DNA of 64,000 nt from Microstegium vimineum (lineage: Eukaryota > Streptophyta > Magnoliopsida > Poales > Poaceae): positions 12,449,285-12,513,284 of the forward strand of contig CM039130.1 of assembly GCA_022036555.1 (NCBI GenBank), written 5' to 3'. The notes beneath the pieces are model-generated. The model saw nothing but the letters and a program-made list of their open reading frames with translations, had not been told where the DNA came from and made no database searches. Position numbers and translations under genes: made by a program. Shown piece after piece: positions 12,935 to 23,689 of this stretch (position 1 is its first letter; every line of letters begins with the position of its first letter).

Positions 12935-14580
12935 TGTTGGCGCAGAAATATCACGGCAACACGCTCGCAAGCCTAAGAGGATCAAAGTAGGGATAACCGT
13001 TGACTCGTAAGGCTCCTGAGCTAGCTGGTTTGCTTGATTCAACCTGAGGCGAGCCAGTCAATTTGACCCTACAATGGACAAGGAATAGATGGTTAGTAAC
13101 ATAAGGTAAACATGTCTGTATTCCAGACAGTTCCAAATGTATGGCTCAAACATTTGGTTTAGAAGGCTATTGACTAAATAGACAATATCCGGAATGCAGA
13201 GCTATGAAATTGGCTATCTTTAGTATGAATGAGATTTCTGACATAATCAGCCTATCAAATAAAACAAAGATTACAACACATGGACGAATCATTTATCCAA
13301 AATATATATGCATATTGGCAAGCAACCATTATATCCATAGCAAATAAAATCTATTAACTGACGCCGTCTGAATCTGAAGAAACACTAACAAATAGGGTCG
13401 ATCTGGGTCGTTACAACCATGATAAAGTCTTCAGAATTGATTAACAGATCTATTTATATTTTTACTCAAGTATTAAGATAACATGCATAAATGAATCGGG
13501 AAGCTCATAAAACACGTGCTATATTTATTAAACCATGGGCGATTGGCTAAAAACAGTCGATGCTGACATAGAAAACAAACAAGGTGTATATTCATCATCT
13601 CGAATAAGATCTATTAACCGACATCATCTTAATCTAGAGAGATCTAATAGTGAGGATCGGTCAGAGCCGTTGCAGCCATAATAGAAACTCCAGAAGAGAT
13701 TAAAATATCTTAATCTTAAAGCTAAACATACCCTTGGATGCATACCATGTGAGACATAAGATTGAGGTAAAACAGTCGATCTTGCATATGTTTAATCATT
13801 ATAAAGATGGATCCATAGACGTGGGAGGCAATGCGAACGATCAAACAGTATAATTTAAGACCGATCTAACTCAATCTTAGTCGAAATTATTGTTATGATT
13901 AATGAAACATTAAAAATAACAATATTGATAACTAAATCAATCTGAAGAAGAAACAAACCAAACTTGCCTCAACTTTATCATATCAAACATTGAAGTTATT
14001 TAATACAAGATTGATGATAACTATCTTATACCATGCATTGCAATAGATCAGTCAAAGCCGTTATAGCCTTACAAAACAATAATACAAGCCATGACGGTAG
14101 TTACAGCAAGCTAGAGATCAATCAAGGTCATTACAGCCTAACTTGGATAAGAAACTCGCCGAGATCTACAGTACTCCTACTCCTAGGGTTTTGGCATGAA
14201 GTCGGGTTGTATTTGATTGAATGATGTCATTTTACAATAACCAAATCTCATATTTATACCCCAGGCTGAAACCATGTCTTAGCCAAATACAAGAGCCTAT
14301 AAAAATAATGAAAAATAACTAATTTTTTCATAACCGTTGATAACTTAGACTCTACACTTTCCTTTCTCTTAGAGCTCGACATGTCTTCTAGTCACCTTCG
14401 GGTACAAAGCTCTTAAATTGTAGATCCCACCGAATCCTGAAAATACCTGATTCACGGTAAACAACCGATCTTGAACTAAATAGCCAATCTCCGACAACTA
14501 GCCAATGCTAACACTTAGCCGATTTCAAATAACAACTCTTTTGTGCTCCTGTTATCTTGATCCAAAGTCTAGTGCCAACA
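12935..14580 (+). repeat. S2: solo LTR, 1,646 bp, in the CACTA-A leader
   Basis: Starts TGTTGGCGC and ends GTGCCAACA. It is flanked by the perfect 5-bp duplication ATCTC at 12930-12934 and 14581-14585. TATTTATACC at 14251-14260 is a likely TATA box in plus orientation. It is related to S4 (53201-54817): both contain CAGTCAATTTGACC near the start and the phrase CTCCTACTCCTAGGGTT near the end. No internal domain. Confidence 0.9.
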
Positions 14581-14769
14581 ATCTCAAAGAGCCCAAATAT
14601 AGAAGGGGAAATGACGTTTAGAAAGCATGTTTTTACCTTTTGTGGTGTACTCCTTCAATAAATCAAGAGCAAAACTTCTCCCCCTAGATTTTCCTTAATT
14701 TTTAGGGTTTTAAATCTCAAAACCCTAAAAATCAGAAGAGAAGTCGCGAGAGAAAGAAGAAGGGGTAGC

Positions 14770-15116
14770 GCTGTAGCATACATATAGGTGGTTGAACAAT
14801 GAAGGCGGGCAATATAGTAGGGACCGCCTCCGTTAATAATGATTAACGGAGGCGGCCGTTTAATGGCGCCCGCCTCCATTAATATATTAATATATTAATG
14901 GAGGTGGTTGCATTAGAAGGATCGCCTCTGATAATCTTTATTAGCGGAGGCGGTCCCACTATATATATTGCCTGCCTCCATTAAGTATTAACAGAGGCGA
15001 GCACATTCCATGTCGGGTGAAGGTACGTTGGCCGAGAATAATGGAGGTGAGCGAGAGATGTGCCCGCCTCCAATCAAGAAACACCACCGTCACCTAAAAG
15101 AAATCTTGTACTAGTG
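14770..15116 (-). repeat. CACTA-A terminus and subterminal repeat array
   Basis: Multiple direct and inverted copies of a GGAGGCGG / CCGCCTCC motif, often beside TTAAT, lead up to the terminal sequence at 15104-15116. Such arrays are the normal binding region for the element-encoded DNA-binding protein in CACTA elements. Confidence 0.75.
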
Positions 15117-15497
15117 TGATAGAGGAGTCTAAGGTGAAGAATTTACTACCATTGCGTAGAGACATTTGCAAATGTATATGGAGGTCAATATGGATTGACA
15201 CATACAACAAAGAACTTGATCAAGTAATAACACATATAGCTCAACCTCATAATGTGTACTGTCTAATGCTAATACACGAATGTAACCCAATTAATCGAAA
15301 GGTCGACAAAAAATAGTTTCTAAATGAAAAATAGTTTCTTTTCTGAAATAAAGCTGAAACTTTTGCTTAGATGAAAATTTTATCTGGCCAACAATAGGCA
15401 TATTCAGAAAATGAAAGGAGACTGATCCATGGCCCATTATGCCACTGAAAAACAATATTAATTCAAAGTGAAGTGCGGAATAAATGATGTTTATATA
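15117..15497. other. Flanking DNA between CACTA-A and the Sirevirus
   Basis: AT-rich sequence with one short open frame (15116-15316) that starts inside the CACTA flank and shows no domain. I see no gene or element boundary here other than the Sirevirus target duplication ATATA at 15493-15497. Confidence 0.5.
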
Positions 15498-15767
15498 TGT
15501 AGAATCATGGACCCTTGTGTTTAGGCGATTAACGACAATACTAGATCACCTTGACTAACGTGTGTTTTGCAGAGACAAAGTCATATATGTTAGGTCATGA
15601 GTGATGTATTTTGAATGGGCTTAATGGACTTTCATGCCCCCAAGATGGAAATCGTTTCGGTTGCAAAGGATGGAGATACTCGACGAAGACTAGGCTAGTT
15701 CTTAGTGCCATAAGGTTGAGAAGGGCACTAAGTATAGCTAGGGCTTTTGTTTTTCCTTTGACCGTAC

Positions 15768-15774
15768 TATAAAG
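15768..15774 (+). promoter_or_regulatory. Candidate TATA box 1 in the Sirevirus LTR
   Basis: TATAAAG in the context CCGTACTATAAAGGGG is a good plant TATA match. If it is used, the CCGGAC array downstream would lie in the transcript leader. The same box is in the 3' LTR at 28015-28021. Confidence 0.45.
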
Positions 15775-15949
15775 GGGGGTATGAGGTTAGTAGCTTGACC
15801 TAGGAGAGTTTAGGAAAGTGGGTATATGCACACTTGTCACAACTAGTCCTAGAGACCTTGCTTTCAGCCCTTGATAAACCCTAGAAGTGGTAGGAGCAAA
15901 ATCCCTTGAGAAACCTTAGCGAAAACGGTTGATAGAGAGGGAGAAAGAG

Positions 15950-16430
15950 GCTCCGGACCACTCTGCTAAGTAGGCACCGGACCAAGGAGAGTAGTCCGGT
16001 GGTCCCTGACTTAGGCAGATTTTTAGCTCCAGGAGCTCCGGACCACCTGTCTGGACAGCACCGGACCATAGGAGAGTGGTCCGGTGCCTTGGTTCAGAGA
16101 GTCAGAAGGCTCCGGACTAGTCCGACGGTGTGTCCGACGGCTAGTCCGACGCCTCAAGACAGGAAGTTTGGTCTATGCAGAGAGCACCCTGGCTCCGGAC
16201 CAAAGCGTCGGACCAGGGCACCGGACCAAGGAGAGTGGTCCGGTGGTGTGTAAAAAGAGAGATCAGTTTTCACTCAGAGAGCACCGAGGCTCCGGACCAG
16301 AGCGTCGGACCAGTGCGTCGGACCAAGCAGAGTAGTCCGACGGTGGCTGAGTTTGAAACGTGAGTGAGCTCCGGACCAGTGTGCATGGTCCGGTGGTGTG
16401 AACTCCGGACTAGTCCGGTGGCTACGCAGA
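15950..16430 (+). repeat. CCGGAC / GTCCGG motif array in the LTR
   Basis: About twenty copies of CGGACCA, CGGACTAG or their complements (GTCCGGTG, GTCCGACG) in both orientations across about 480 bp, many paired as imperfect palindromes. It is repeated identically at 28197-28677. Conserved palindromic motifs of this kind are known from Sirevirus non-coding regions. A similar array lies in the pol-ORF3 spacer. Confidence 0.8.
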
Positions 16431-16472
16431 AAGAAGAAAAAGTAAAAAACGGCTAGTTTTGGAGGTGGGGAC

Positions 16473-16481
16473 TATTTATAG
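16473..16481 (+). promoter_or_regulatory. Candidate TATA box 2 in the Sirevirus LTR
   Basis: TATTTATAG in the context GGACTATTTATAGTTGCC, just after the CCGGAC array. If used, the array would be an upstream enhancer. It is duplicated in the 3' LTR at 28720-28728. Confidence 0.45.
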
Positions 16482-17177
16482 TTGCCCCCTTGGACCTTAG
16501 AGGGCTTCTTGGCCATTGTTTCAGCCTGTGACACCTTGAGAAATCTTTTGGAGAGCCAAGAGTCTAGTGAGGGAAAGATTAGAGAGAATTCATCTTGCTC
16601 TTCCCTCCTAGAGTGATTAGGAGTGACTTGTGTGCATCCATCCACCTTCCTAGCCTTGAGTGGGTCAAGTGAAGGTCTTGTGCTTGTTACTCTTGGTGTT
16701 CGACAGCACCTAGACGGTTTGGTGGTGTTCGGAGGAAGTGACCGCCGGGAGATTGTTGGCGGCTCTTCTCCAAGCTCTTGTGATCGGTTGTGGGCGATTC
16801 ACCGAGCCGGAGTGGCGAAGAATCAGCCCGTAGAGAGCACTCTACCCTTGCGCGGGTAGAGGGGGAGCGATACCTTGCGAGGTGCTCCAACGAGGACTAG
16901 GGGGGTGTGTCGACACCTCGATACCTCGGGAAAAAATCGCTGTGTCCATGAGATTCTCTTTTCCCTAGCTCTTTACATTTCCGTCTTGTTTTTACATTTC
17001 CTACTAGAATTGCTTAGGTTGTCTTTAATTCCTATGAACTGCTACCGCTTTCTAGTTAGGACACACGGACGGTAGGCACTAGGGGGTGATTGGCATTTGA
17101 TAGTTTTTTTTTATTTGCTTTAGAAATTTAAAACAAGCCCAATTCACCCCCCCTCTTGGGCATCTTGATCCTTTCAA

Positions 17178-17192
17178 TTGGTATCAAAGCTA
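17178..17192 (+). other. Primer binding site (initiator tRNA-Met type)
   Basis: TTGGTATCAAAGCTA begins two bases after the LTR end. It matches the usual TGGTATCAGAGC primer site of plant LTR elements with a single difference. Confidence 0.8.
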
Positions 17193-17228
17193 GGTTGCTT
17201 CAAATTAGGCTTCACCGCCTAGAGCAAG

Positions 17229-19646
17229 ATGTCCCATGGGGATGGACCGCCACCCTTGTTCGATGGGGATGACTTTCCGTATTGGAAAGTGCGGATGGAG
17301 GCCTACCTTGAGGCCGTGGATGTCGGCGTTCACAAAGCCGCCACCCAAGGTGGATCGGTGTTCGCCGAGGACCCTTACTTTGAGAAGAACAATGCCAAGG
17401 CAAAGAATATTCTTTTCCGTGGCATCTGCAAGGATGTGTTCAACCGTGTGCGGAATTGCAAAACCGCGCATGAGATTTGGACAAACATTTGTGCTCTTCA
17501 CGAGGGCACTAAATGTGAAAGAGAAGAGCGCTATCACCTTATCATTGCTAAGTTAAATGCTTTCACCATGCTATCTCATGAAAATGCTAATGAAATGTAT
17601 TCTCGCTTGAATGTGCTTGTAGAAGAGTTAAATGGCCTTGGACTCTCTCAAATGACACCGGCCGATGTGGTGCGCAAGATACTTTGTGTCCTTCCAATAG
17701 ACAAGTATAGCCACATCGTCACGGTTCTTCATCAAGGCGATCTCTCCGCAACTACACCAACACAAGTGTTGGGCAAGATCAATGCTCATGAGATGTACAT
17801 GAAGATCAATGATGGAACTTCATCATCCTCCAAGAAGAAGGAGAAGGAAGAAAAGAAGGACTTGGCTCTCAAGGCATCTTCCAAGGAGAAGTGCAAGATT
17901 CAATATGTTGTTGAGAGCACAAGTGATGATGATGATGAAGACAACATCGCTCTCATGGTGAAGAAGACCGCCAAGATGTTGAAGAGGCTAAACAAGAATG
18001 GAGTCAAATTTGACTCAAAGAAGAAGAAATTCTTCACAAGCTCTTCAAGGAAGCCAATCTCCCAAATGAAGTGCTACAATTGCGGCACCCTTGGTCATCT
18101 AGCCCATGCATGTCCCGAAGAGAAGAAAGACAAGTTCAAGAACAACAAGTTCAAGAACTTCAAGAAGAACAAGGGCGGCAATGATGACTCAAGTGATGAC
18201 AACAAAAAGCAAGACAAGCCATACAAGAAGAAGAAGAACTTCAACTTTCACAAGAAGAAGAAGGATGGCAAGGCTTACATTGTGGGTGATTGGCTCACCG
18301 ACATTGATGATTCAAGCGACTCCTCCGATGATGAGAGTGAAGAAGAGAAGGTGGCCGCTTTGGTGATTGGTTCTTCGATTCCACCGCCACCTCCTCCTTC
18401 ATCGACGGGCTCATCCTCTACACACCTATGCCTTATGGCTAAAGGTGACAAGAAGGTACAAAAAGAGGATGATGGTGATGACCTCTCTAGTGATGATAGT
18501 GATGATGAAGAAGCACCTTCCTATGATGAACTAATTAAAATTTGCAACAAATATGCTAGCATCATAAGGAAGTACAAGAGTAAAAATGACAAACTTCTTG
18601 AAATTAAGGAAAACTTGCATGATAAGCTTGATAACTTGTCTAATGCTAATGATGATTTGAAGCTTGAGATTAACTCTCTCACATCTAGCACTAGGGAGCT
18701 CAAAGCCTCTCTTAAGCAAGCCAATGAGAAACATGATAAGCTTGAGAGGTCATCCCAAGAGCTCCTCACAAGGTTTGACTTGCTAAAAGATGACTACAAT
18801 CAAGTGAAAAGTGATCATGGCACATTAGTTGTAGCAAATGAATTACTTACTCAAGATCTTACACATGTTGCTACTAACCCGTGTGCTAAGTGTGCAAGTG
18901 CTACCTCTTGTGATATTGAGCTTGATGATGTGGCTCTTGAGCAAAGTGCAAAGTGCAAGGGCAAGAGAGTTGTAGAAGCCGACAAGTATGATGATTATGT
19001 GAAGATGAGTGAAGAGAACTCAAAGCTCAAGGAAGAGCTCATCAACCTCAAGGCAAACAAGCCCTTCACCATCAAGCCGGTTCAAGAAGAAGACAAAGAT
19101 ACTATCACCTTGATCAACTCTCTTCAAGAAGAAATTTCCAAGCTCAAGAATGACAAGACCAAGCTTACAAGTGGCCTTGAAAAGTTCACCAAGGGCCACA
19201 ACCTCCAAAGTGAGCTTCTAATGAGCACTATCATGAAGAGTGACAAGACCGGTATTGGGTACAAGGAGAATCAAGTGATGAAGGCCAAAGTCAAGATTGA
19301 AGCCAAGAACTACTACAAGAATAAGTACAATGGCTACAATCAAAAGAAGCCAAAGCCAAAGCCTAAGAGGTGCTTTGGATGTGGACAAATTGGTCATCTA
19401 TCATTTCAATGCAAGACTCCACTTCCCAAAACCTTGCCCAAGCACACTAGGCCATTTGCTCATGATGCTCACTATGTCATCAACAAAGATTCCAAGGGTA
19501 GACCACTTGTGGTGTTTCTTGGACCACCAATGAAGAACAAGCCTAGGGTTCTTTGGATTGCAAAGGAGTTGGTTGACAAGGCAATGGGGCCCCGCATTAA
19601 GGGGTTCCCAAACAACAAGCTTAACTCCAAGATTGCTTGTGTGTAG
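17229..19646 (+). CDS. gag: Sirevirus Gag (805 aa), two zinc knuckles
   Basis: Structural protein that packages element RNA in cytoplasmic particles. It starts at the first ATG after the primer site. An N-terminal UBN2-type gag domain covers about residues 10-200, opening with FDGDDFPYWKVRMEAYL. A first CCHC knuckle is at residues 282-295 (CYNCGTLGHLAHAC). Lys-rich and acidic serine-rich stretches follow, then a coiled-coil region at about 430-560, and a second CCHC knuckle at 715-728 (CFGCGQIGHLSFQC). The frame ends in TAG at 19644-19646. The same frame continues straight into the protease motif, so Gag and Pol are separated by a single stop codon. That stop could be a programmed readthrough site or a CAG-to-TAG mutation; the base after it (G) is not the classic leaky context. 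Codon use and length suggest an intact Gag. Confidence 0.9.
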   Translation: MSHGDGPPPLFDGDDFPYWKVRMEAYLEAVDVGVHKAATQGGSVFAEDPYFEKNNAKAKNILFRGICKDVFNRVRNCKTAHEIWTNICALHEGTKCEREERYHLIIAKLNAFTMLSHENANEMYSRLNVLVEELNGLGLSQMTPADVVRKILCVLPIDKYSHIVTVLHQGDLSATTPTQVLGKINAHEMYMKINDGTSSSSKKKEKEEKKDLALKASSKEKCKIQYVVESTSDDDDEDNIALMVKKTAKMLKRLNKNGVKFDSKKKKFFTSSSRKPISQMKCYNCGTLGHLAHACPEEKKDKFKNNKFKNFKKNKGGNDDSSDDNKKQDKPYKKKKNFNFHKKKKDGKAYIVGDWLTDIDDSSDSSDDESEEEKVAALVIGSSIPPPPPPSSTGSSSTHLCLMAKGDKKVQKEDDGDDLSSDDSDDEEAPSYDELIKICNKYASIIRKYKSKNDKLLEIKENLHDKLDNLSNANDDLKLEINSLTSSTRELKASLKQANEKHDKLERSSQELLTRFDLLKDDYNQVKSDHGTLVVANELLTQDLTHVATNPCAKCASATSCDIELDDVALEQSAKCKGKRVVEADKYDDYVKMSEENSKLKEELINLKANKPFTIKPVQEEDKDTITLINSLQEEISKLKNDKTKLTSGLEKFTKGHNLQSELLMSTIMKSDKTGIGYKENQVMKAKVKIEAKNYYKNKYNGYNQKKPKPKPKRCFGCGQIGHLSFQCKTPLPKTLPKHTRPFAHDAHYVINKDSKGRPLVVFLGPPMKNKPRVLWIAKELVDKAMGPRIKGFPNNKLNSKIACV

Positions 19647-22600
19647 GTGAACTACAAGACCGGTGGGAGCCATTGGGTAATTGATAGTGGTTGCACTCAA
19701 CACATGACCGGCGACCCTCGAATGTTCACCACACTTGATGAGGATTGTGCAAATCAAGACAAAATTACTTTTGGGGATAATTCAAAGGGGAAAGTTCAAG
19801 GTTAGGCAAAGTGGCTATCTCCCAAGATCAATCAATCTCAAATGTCTTGCTAGTACAATCATTGAGTTTCAACTTGCTATCGGTTGGTCAACTTTGTGAT
19901 CTCGGGTTTCATTGTCTCTTCACACCAAATGAGGTGGTTGTGACCAAGATTGAAGATTCATCAATGATATTCAAAGGGTTCCGGCACAACAACCTCTACT
20001 TAGTGGACTTCACCTCAAATGAAGCAAACTTGCAAGCGTGTCTATTCTCCAAGAATTCTTTGGGTTGGCTATGGCATAGAAGATTAGCTCATGTGGGCAT
20101 GTCAACCTTGAAGAAGCTAGTCAAGAAGAAAATGGTTAGAGGAATCAAGGATGTGGTGTTTGAGAAGGACAAACTTTGTAGTGCATGTCAAGCCGGCAAG
20201 CAAGTAGCAAACACTCATCCAACCAAGGCCTTCATGTCAACCTCAAGAGTCCTAGAGTTACTACACATGGACTTATTCGGCCCTACCACCTATGCTAGTC
20301 TTGGAGGAAATCTCTATTGCTTAGTGGTAGTGGATGACTACTCTCGGTACACTTGGGTGTTCTTTCTTCAAGACAAGGGAGAGACACAAGGCATCTTCAA
20401 GAAATTCGCTACAAGAGCTCAAAATGAATTTGATGTGAAGATCAAGAAGATTAGAAGTGACAATGGCACCGAGTTCGTGAATACAAAGATTGAAGATTAT
20501 TGTGATGAAGTTGGGATCAAGCATGAGGTGTCCGCCACATATACTCCACAACAAAATGGTGTAGTAGAGAGGAAGAACCGGACACTCATAACTCTAGCAA
20601 GGTCTATGCTTGATGAGTACGACACTCCCGAGAAATTTTGGGCGGAGGCAATCAACACCGCTTGCTATGCGGCAAACCGTCTCTTCGTCCAAAGGCTATT
20701 AAAGAAGACCCCCTATGAGCTTGTCAATGGGAAGAAGCCGGATATTTCATTCTTTCGGGTGTTTGGTTGCAAGGTGTACATCTACAAGAAGCGCCAACAC
20801 TTGGGTAAATTCCAACGGCGGTGTGACATTGGTTTCCTTGTTGGTTATTCACTTAAATCCAAGGCATACCGTGTATTTAACAAAGCCACGGGCTTAGTTG
20901 AAGAAACATATGACTTGGAGTTTGATGAAACTAATGGCTCCCAAGGAGCGCTTGAGGATATTGATGTAGGTGATGAACCCTTGAGGGAGGCAATGAAGAA
21001 TATGCCAATTGGTGCTATCAACCCGCAAGAGGTGGAAGAAGTTGAAGATGAGGCAAATCAAGATCCCTCTTCACCTCACACGCCTCAAATTGATGAAGGA
21101 GATCAAGTGAGAGAAGCTCAAGAAGACACTCACATTCCTCAAGATCAAGCCGAGGCCGAAGCAAGCAATGTTGAAGCACCACATCCTCCTCCTCAAGAAA
21201 CAAATAGAAAATCAACATCCATCCTTCAAGCTCACCCCCATGATCAAATCATAGGGAGTCCATCCAAGGGAGTAATGACTCGCTCTAGACTTGCATCTTA
21301 TGTTGAACATCACTCGTTTGTTTCCTTTGTTGAGCCTACCTGTGTAGAAGAAGCACTTGCGGATCCGGATTGGGTGAATGCCATGCATGAAGAACTCAAC
21401 AACTTCACCCGGAACCAAGTGTGGACACTTGAAGAGAAGCCAAAGGATGCAAGAATCATTGGCACCAAGTGGGTGTTTAGGAACAAGCAAGATGATCAAG
21501 GCGTGGTTGTGAGGAACAAAGCAAGATTGGTGGCAAAGGGTTCTCTCAAGTAGAAGGACTTGATTTTGGAGAGACTTTTGCTCCGGTTGCAAGACTTGAA
21601 GCCATCCGTATCCTTTTGGCGTATGCTTCACATCACAAAATGAAACTCTTTCAAATGGATGTGAAGAGCGCCTTCTTAAATGGTTTCATTAATGAACTTG
21701 TTTATGTCTCACAACCTCCCGGGTTTGAAGACCCATACTTGCCTAATCATGTGTATAGGTTGTCCAAGGCACTCTACGGTTTGAAGCAAGCTCCAAGAGC
21801 TTGGTATGAGAGGCTAAGGGACTTCCTAATCAAGAAGGGCTTCAAGATCGGGATCGTCGACACTACACTATTCACCAAGAAGCTTAATGGAGAGATCTTT
21901 GTTTGCCAAGTATATGTCGATGACATTATATTTGGGTCAACAAATCAAGACCATTGCAAGGAGTTTGGTGACTTGATGTCCAAGGAGTTCGAGATGTCAA
22001 TGATTGGCGAGCTAACCTTCTTCCTCGGTTTTCAAGTGAAGCAAATGAGAGAAGGGACATTCATCTCTCAAGAAAAGTACACTTATGATCTACTTAAGAA
22101 GTTCAAGATGGAGGATTGCAAGCCAATCAAGACCCCAATGCCTACTAATGGGCATCTCGATCTCGATGAGGGAGGTAAACCGATCGATCAAACTCTATAT
22201 CGTTCTATGATCGGTAGTTTACTTTACCTCACCACATCTAGGCCGGATATCATGTTTAGTGTGTGTATGTGTGCTAGGTTTCAAGCAAACCCTAAGGAGT
22301 CGCATCTTTGTGCGGTTAAAAGAATCCTTAGGTACTTAAGGCACACCCCTAGCATGGGTCTTTGGTATCCCAAAGGAGCTCCCTTCCAACTAGTTGGCTA
22401 TTCCGATTCGGATTATGCCGGGTGCAAGGTTGATAGGAAGAGTACCTCCGGTGGGTGCCACATGCTAGGAAGATCTCTTGTTTCTTGGTCCTCAAAGAAG
22501 CAAAACAGTGTGGCATTGTCAACCGCCGAGGCGGAATACATTGCCATGGGAGCAAGTTGTGCACAAATCTTATATATGACCCAAACACTCTTTGATTACG

Positions 22601-22872
22601 GCGTGTTTTTAAAAGAAGTTCCACTTTTGTGTGATAATGAAAGCGCCGTAAAACTTGCCAACAACCCGGTTCAACACTCTCGCACCAAGCACATTGATAT
22701 TCGCCATCACTTTCTTAGAGATCATGTGGCTAGGAAAGACATCACACTAGTTGGAGTTAAGAGCGAAGATCAATTGGCGGATATCTTCACTAAACCACTC
22801 GATGAATCAACCTTTTGTAGGTTGAGAAGCGAGTTAAATGTGCTTGATCACTCTAACTTTACTAAAAGATGA
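19647..22872 (+). pseudogene. pol: Sirevirus Pol (protease, integrase, RT, RNase H) with two 1-bp deletions
   Basis: Protease motif DSGCTQH (19683 on) follows the gag stop. One base is missing at about 19800-19803, ending that frame. The next frame (to 21553) holds the GAG-pre-integrase zinc region (WHRRLAHVG, CSACQAGK) and the integrase core with D at 20270, D at 20459 and E at 20567 (35-residue DDE spacing). A second missing base at about 21540 shifts the frame inside the RT entry region. From there to 22872 come RT landmarks (LYGLKQAPRAWYERL, YVDD at 21913-21924) and RNase H (YSDSDYAGC, LSTAEAEY). All domains are in Copia order and well preserved. The damage is limited to the upstream TAG and two single-T losses in GGTTT contexts, so this copy could act only with help, or the losses are sequence errors. 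Confidence 0.9.
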
Positions 22873-22942
22873 GCTTGTGTGTTTCATGCATTCATTTGTA
22901 ATATAACTTGTTTAATTTGGTAATGCACATAGGCTTGGCTAA

Positions 22943-22990
22943 CGCGGTTAAGATAACCGCCCTCAAAGCGTGTGACAAAGCTTAACCGCG
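22943..22990 (+). other. Pair of mutually exclusive hairpins after pol
   Basis: CGCGGTTAAG (22943-22952) pairs perfectly with CTTAACCGCG (22981-22990). The same left arm can instead form a tight hairpin, GCGGTTA (22944-22950) with TAACCGC (22954-22960) around a 3-nt loop. It lies 70 bp after the pol stop. Confidence 0.5.
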
Positions 22991-23354
22991 GTTTAAACTT
23001 GCAAGCAACCTAGATTCAAATTCCGTTTTGCATTGCATATGCATTAGTGTTGCTTCTTTGTTTCTTTTCGGTTAAGTTTATTGGTCATCATTAGGTTCAA
23101 CACTTAGGGGGAGCAATTCAACGCTCTAGCTTCAGCTAATACCCCTCTAGTGCCCCTAAGGTGACCCTTGGAGCTTTATTGAACTATTTTCTTATGAAAA
23201 CTAATTCTAGCCTATGGCAAACTACTTTTAAAATTGAGGGTTTGAGAGATGGTTCTTATGTTAAGTCCAACAAGTGTTCCTCTCTGCTCTTTTGTGTTGG
23301 TACTTGGCTAAGAGAAAAGATTGGAAAGAAAAATAGAAAATTTCAGAGCAATTT

Positions 23355-23670
23355 TAAGCACCGGACCACTCTGCATTGGTCCGACGCTATGGTCCGGTGG
23401 TCGGTCCCTCTCTGCATAAATCGACTCCAGCCAAAGAATCCGTCGGACCAGTGTCCGACGCTGCACCGGACCAATGTCAAGTTGTCCGGTGCCTCTGTCA
23501 TTCTGATCTGTTCACCGTCGGACCAGTCCGGTGCCCCCATCGGACTAGTCCGGTGAGTCGTCCGGTGCTGTTGTCCGGTGGTCGGTTGCTCTCTGTGTTT
23601 CCTTCTCTGGTACCGTCGGACCACCCGTCGGACCAGCCACCGGACCAAGCGGAGTGGTCCGACGCTTCGA
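23355..23670 (+). repeat. Second CCGGAC / GTCCGG array, in the pol-ORF3 spacer
   Basis: About seventeen copies of the same motif vocabulary as the LTR array (ACCGGACCA, GTCGGACCA, GTCCGGTG, GTCCGACG) in both orientations. It lies just upstream of a GC-rich leader and the third ORF, as the LTR array lies upstream of gag. Confidence 0.75.
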
Positions 23671-23689
23671 AATTTTGCGGATAACCCCC

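Larger units (their letters stand above)
12011..15116 (-). mobile_element. CACTA-A: 5' part of a minus-strand CACTA (En/Spm) transposon
   Basis: The right end (15116) reads CACTAGTACAAGA on the minus strand, the expected CACTA terminus, and is followed by a candidate 3-bp flank TGA. Inward lie subterminal repeats, a leader, and the first part of a TNP2-type gene. The element is cut at about 12010 by E3, so its other half lies left of the window. It also contains solo LTR S2. Confidence 0.75.
15498..17176 (+). repeat. Sirevirus 5' LTR
   Basis: Starts TGTAGAATCATGG and ends GATCCTTTCA. Every open frame within it recurs in the 3' LTR at an offset of exactly 12,247 bp, and the remaining sequence reads the same by eye. 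It contains two TATA-like boxes and a CCGGAC array. Confidence 0.95.

Noticed and set aside
15116..15316. 66-codon frame just after CACTA-A
   Set aside because: Starts at the element edge, short, no domain.
15950..16430. CCGGAC array as a CRISPR-like or satellite array
   Set aside because: Motifs are irregularly spaced, occur in both orientations and lie within LTRs; this is a regulatory motif cluster, not a spacer array or tandem satellite.
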